NCBI GenBank assembly: GCA_019239785.1
Contig: JAFAZM010000146.1
Coordinates: forward strand, 1 to 15,383
DNA: 15,383 bases
From: Sphingomonadaceae bacterium
GTDB lineage: Bacteria > Pseudomonadota > Alphaproteobacteria > Sphingomonadales > Sphingomonadaceae
Direction: 5' to 3'
Shown: positions 14,282 to 15,383 of the stretch, piece by piece
Numbering within the stretch: the stretch's first letter is position 1
Layout: each line of letters begins with the position of its first letter
Notes under the pieces: generated by a model
The model's input: only the letters and a program-made list of their open reading frames with translations
Told to the model about the DNA's origin: nothing
Database searches by the model: none
Made by a program: the position numbers and the translations under genes

Positions 14282-15383
14282 ATGTTTCGCTTTTGCCTTC
14301 TGGCCGGGACCGCAGTCGCCCTGCTTCCTCAGGGCGCCTTCGCCCAGGTTGCCGTGCCGGCGCCGGCCCCGGCAGCCAATTCCGACGCCGGCGCCGGCGC
14401 CGGCACAGCCAATGCGGATGCGCAGCCCAATGCGGAGACGGGGGCCCAGGCCGTCCCAGTCGATCCGGCTCCCACTCCGAGCTCTGCGAGCCCGGGCGAT
14501 GCGTCCCGCTCTTCGCAACCTTCATTGACGGTACGAGCGCCGCCGAACCCCGACGACGCGATCGTGGTCACCGGTCGCCGGCGCCGGACGGACGACGTGC
14601 TGGGGGACGTCGCCGTGTTGAGCGGTGCCTCGCTCGCCGAAAACGTCCGCCCGACCATTGGCGAGACCCTCTCCAGCCAGCCCGGGGTTACGGCGTCCGG
14701 GTCGGGCCCCAACGTCGCCAAGCCGGTCCTGCGCGGGCTGGCCGGCGACCGCATTCGCATTCTCACCGACGGGATCGGCAGCCTCGACGTATCTTCATCG
14801 TCGAGCGACCATGCGGTGGCGATCAATCCGCTGACTGCGGAATCCATCGAAATCCTGCACGGCCCAGCGGCGTTGATTTACGGCTCCTCGGCAATCGGAG
14901 GGGTGGTGAACGTGCTCGACGCGCGCATTCCCCGGCGGACGCCTCCCGCCCCGCTCGCTGCCAACGCAATTGCCGGCTATGCGACGGCGGCGAACGAACG
15001 GCTCATCAGCGGGCAGGCCAATGTGCCGATCGCCGGGCATCTGGTGGCCCACGCCGATGCCAGCTGGACCAAGAACGACGACCTGCGCACCGGCGGCTAT
15101 ATCCTCGCCGAACCGTTGCGCCGCCAGGCCCTGGCCAGCCCCGACGCCGACATTCGCGCCCTGGCCGGCCTTCGAGGCGACCTCCCGAACAGCGACGGCC
15201 GCTCGTTCGAGGCTGCCGGCGCACTCGCTTATGTCGATGGCGGCCTGAACATCGGTGCGTCGATCACGCACCATAATGCCTTCTATGGCGTCCCGATCCG
15301 CTACTCGCTCGATCCATCGGTCGAGGCCGAGGCGACCCACATCGATGTCCATCAGACGCGATATGACGCCCGCGCCGAGATCC
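14282..15383 (+). CDS. TonB-dependent outer-membrane receptor, ZnuD-like, truncated by the window edge
   Basis: The frame runs from ATG 14282 to the right edge (367 codons seen, no stop). Residues 1-22 are a signal peptide (GAFAQ). A long Ala/Pro/Gly-rich linker of about 65 residues, partly coded by GCCGGC repeats, leads to the TonB box (DDAIVVTGRR, about 91-100). The plug domain follows: ETLSSQPGVTASGSG, VLRGLAGDRIRILTDG, SSSSSDHAVAINPL, ESIEILHGPAALIYGSSAIGGVVNV. The barrel begins with further strands and HNAFYGVPIRYSLDP. The DHA motif after the plug centre and the YG-P segment recall ZnuD zinc receptors and their relatives, so zinc or another metal ligand is likely but not proven. Only a weak ribosome-binding site (GGAAAC) precedes the start. 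Confidence 0.88.
   Translation, partial: MFRFCLLAGTAVALLPQGAFAQVAVPAPAPAANSDAGAGAGTANADAQPNAETGAQAVPVDPAPTPSSASPGDASRSSQPSLTVRAPPNPDDAIVVTGRRRRTDDVLGDVAVLSGASLAENVRPTIGETLSSQPGVTASGSGPNVAKPVLRGLAGDRIRILTDGIGSLDVSSSSSDHAVAINPLTAESIEILHGPAALIYGSSAIGGVVNVLDARIPRRTPPAPLAANAIAGYATAANERLISGQANVPIAGHLVAHADASWTKNDDLRTGGYILAEPLRRQALASPDADIRALAGLRGDLPNSDGRSFEAAGALAYVDGGLNIGASITHHNAFYGVPIRYSLDPSVEAEATHIDVHQTRYDARAEI

Noticed and set aside
13708..15276. A 522-codon open frame on the plus strand across two genes
   Set aside because: It runs out of frame through both the small secreted protein and the TonB receptor and gives low-complexity Arg/Gly-rich sequence.

Overview
The window looks like chromosome of a high-GC alphaproteobacterium, most likely a member of the Sphingomonadales. 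The signs are very high G+C with strong third-position G/C bias, a TonB-dependent receptor whose TonB box reads IVVTG, secreted S9 and M28 peptidases, and CCCTCTCCC/GGGAGAGGG intergenic repeats of a kind common in this group. This placement comes from gene families and base composition, not from a marker gene. Two genes are cut by the window edges: the S9 peptidase on the left and the TonB receptor on the right. No gene-free stretch exceeds 300 bases.

Left part (1-6469). A secreted S9 (prolyl-oligopeptidase-type) peptidase (minus) and a secreted PA-domain M28 metallopeptidase (plus) diverge from a 142-base gap; both would feed peptide scavenging. Convergent with the M28 gene is a type II toxin-antitoxin pair, vapB-vapC, with an ATGA overlap. 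Its antitoxin is unusual: the VapB-type C-terminal segment is joined to an N-terminal domain resembling DUF7662, where a short DNA-binding strand would be expected. A 16-base inverted repeat sits over the likely vapB promoter. Divergent from it is a two-gene agmatine-to-putrescine operon, aguA-aguB (agmatine deiminase and N-carbamoylputrescine amidase, also ATGA-coupled), then a small lipoprotein gene.

Middle part (6456-8463). A family 5-like uracil-DNA glycosylase (minus) is divergent from folK, which is followed closely by tRNA-Lys(TTT). Next come two tandem paralogous genes for small secreted two-cysteine proteins and the decayed 5' end of a third copy, all on the minus strand.

Right part (8464-15383). 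A 588-residue protein (minus) combines a helical TRAFs-binding/TPR-like region, a SLOG-like Rossmann region and a C-terminal class III nucleotide cyclase domain. It diverges from an OmpR/EnvZ-type response regulator-histidine kinase operon, and a perfect 8+8 palindrome lies between them. After the kinase are two inverted copies of an intergenic repeat, a 63-residue conserved-looking protein, and a secreted EF-hand protein with a short collagen-like linker. Then come a small secreted protein with a Cys/His-rich segment and the start of a ZnuD-like TonB-dependent receptor.

The most interesting candidates are the DUF7662-VapB chimera with its shared divergent promoter, and the three-domain cyclase with altered base-recognition positions beside a two-component system. 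Next are the expanding and decaying small secreted protein cluster and the possible metal-uptake unit at the right edge. All functions are read from sequence by eye; no database search was run.
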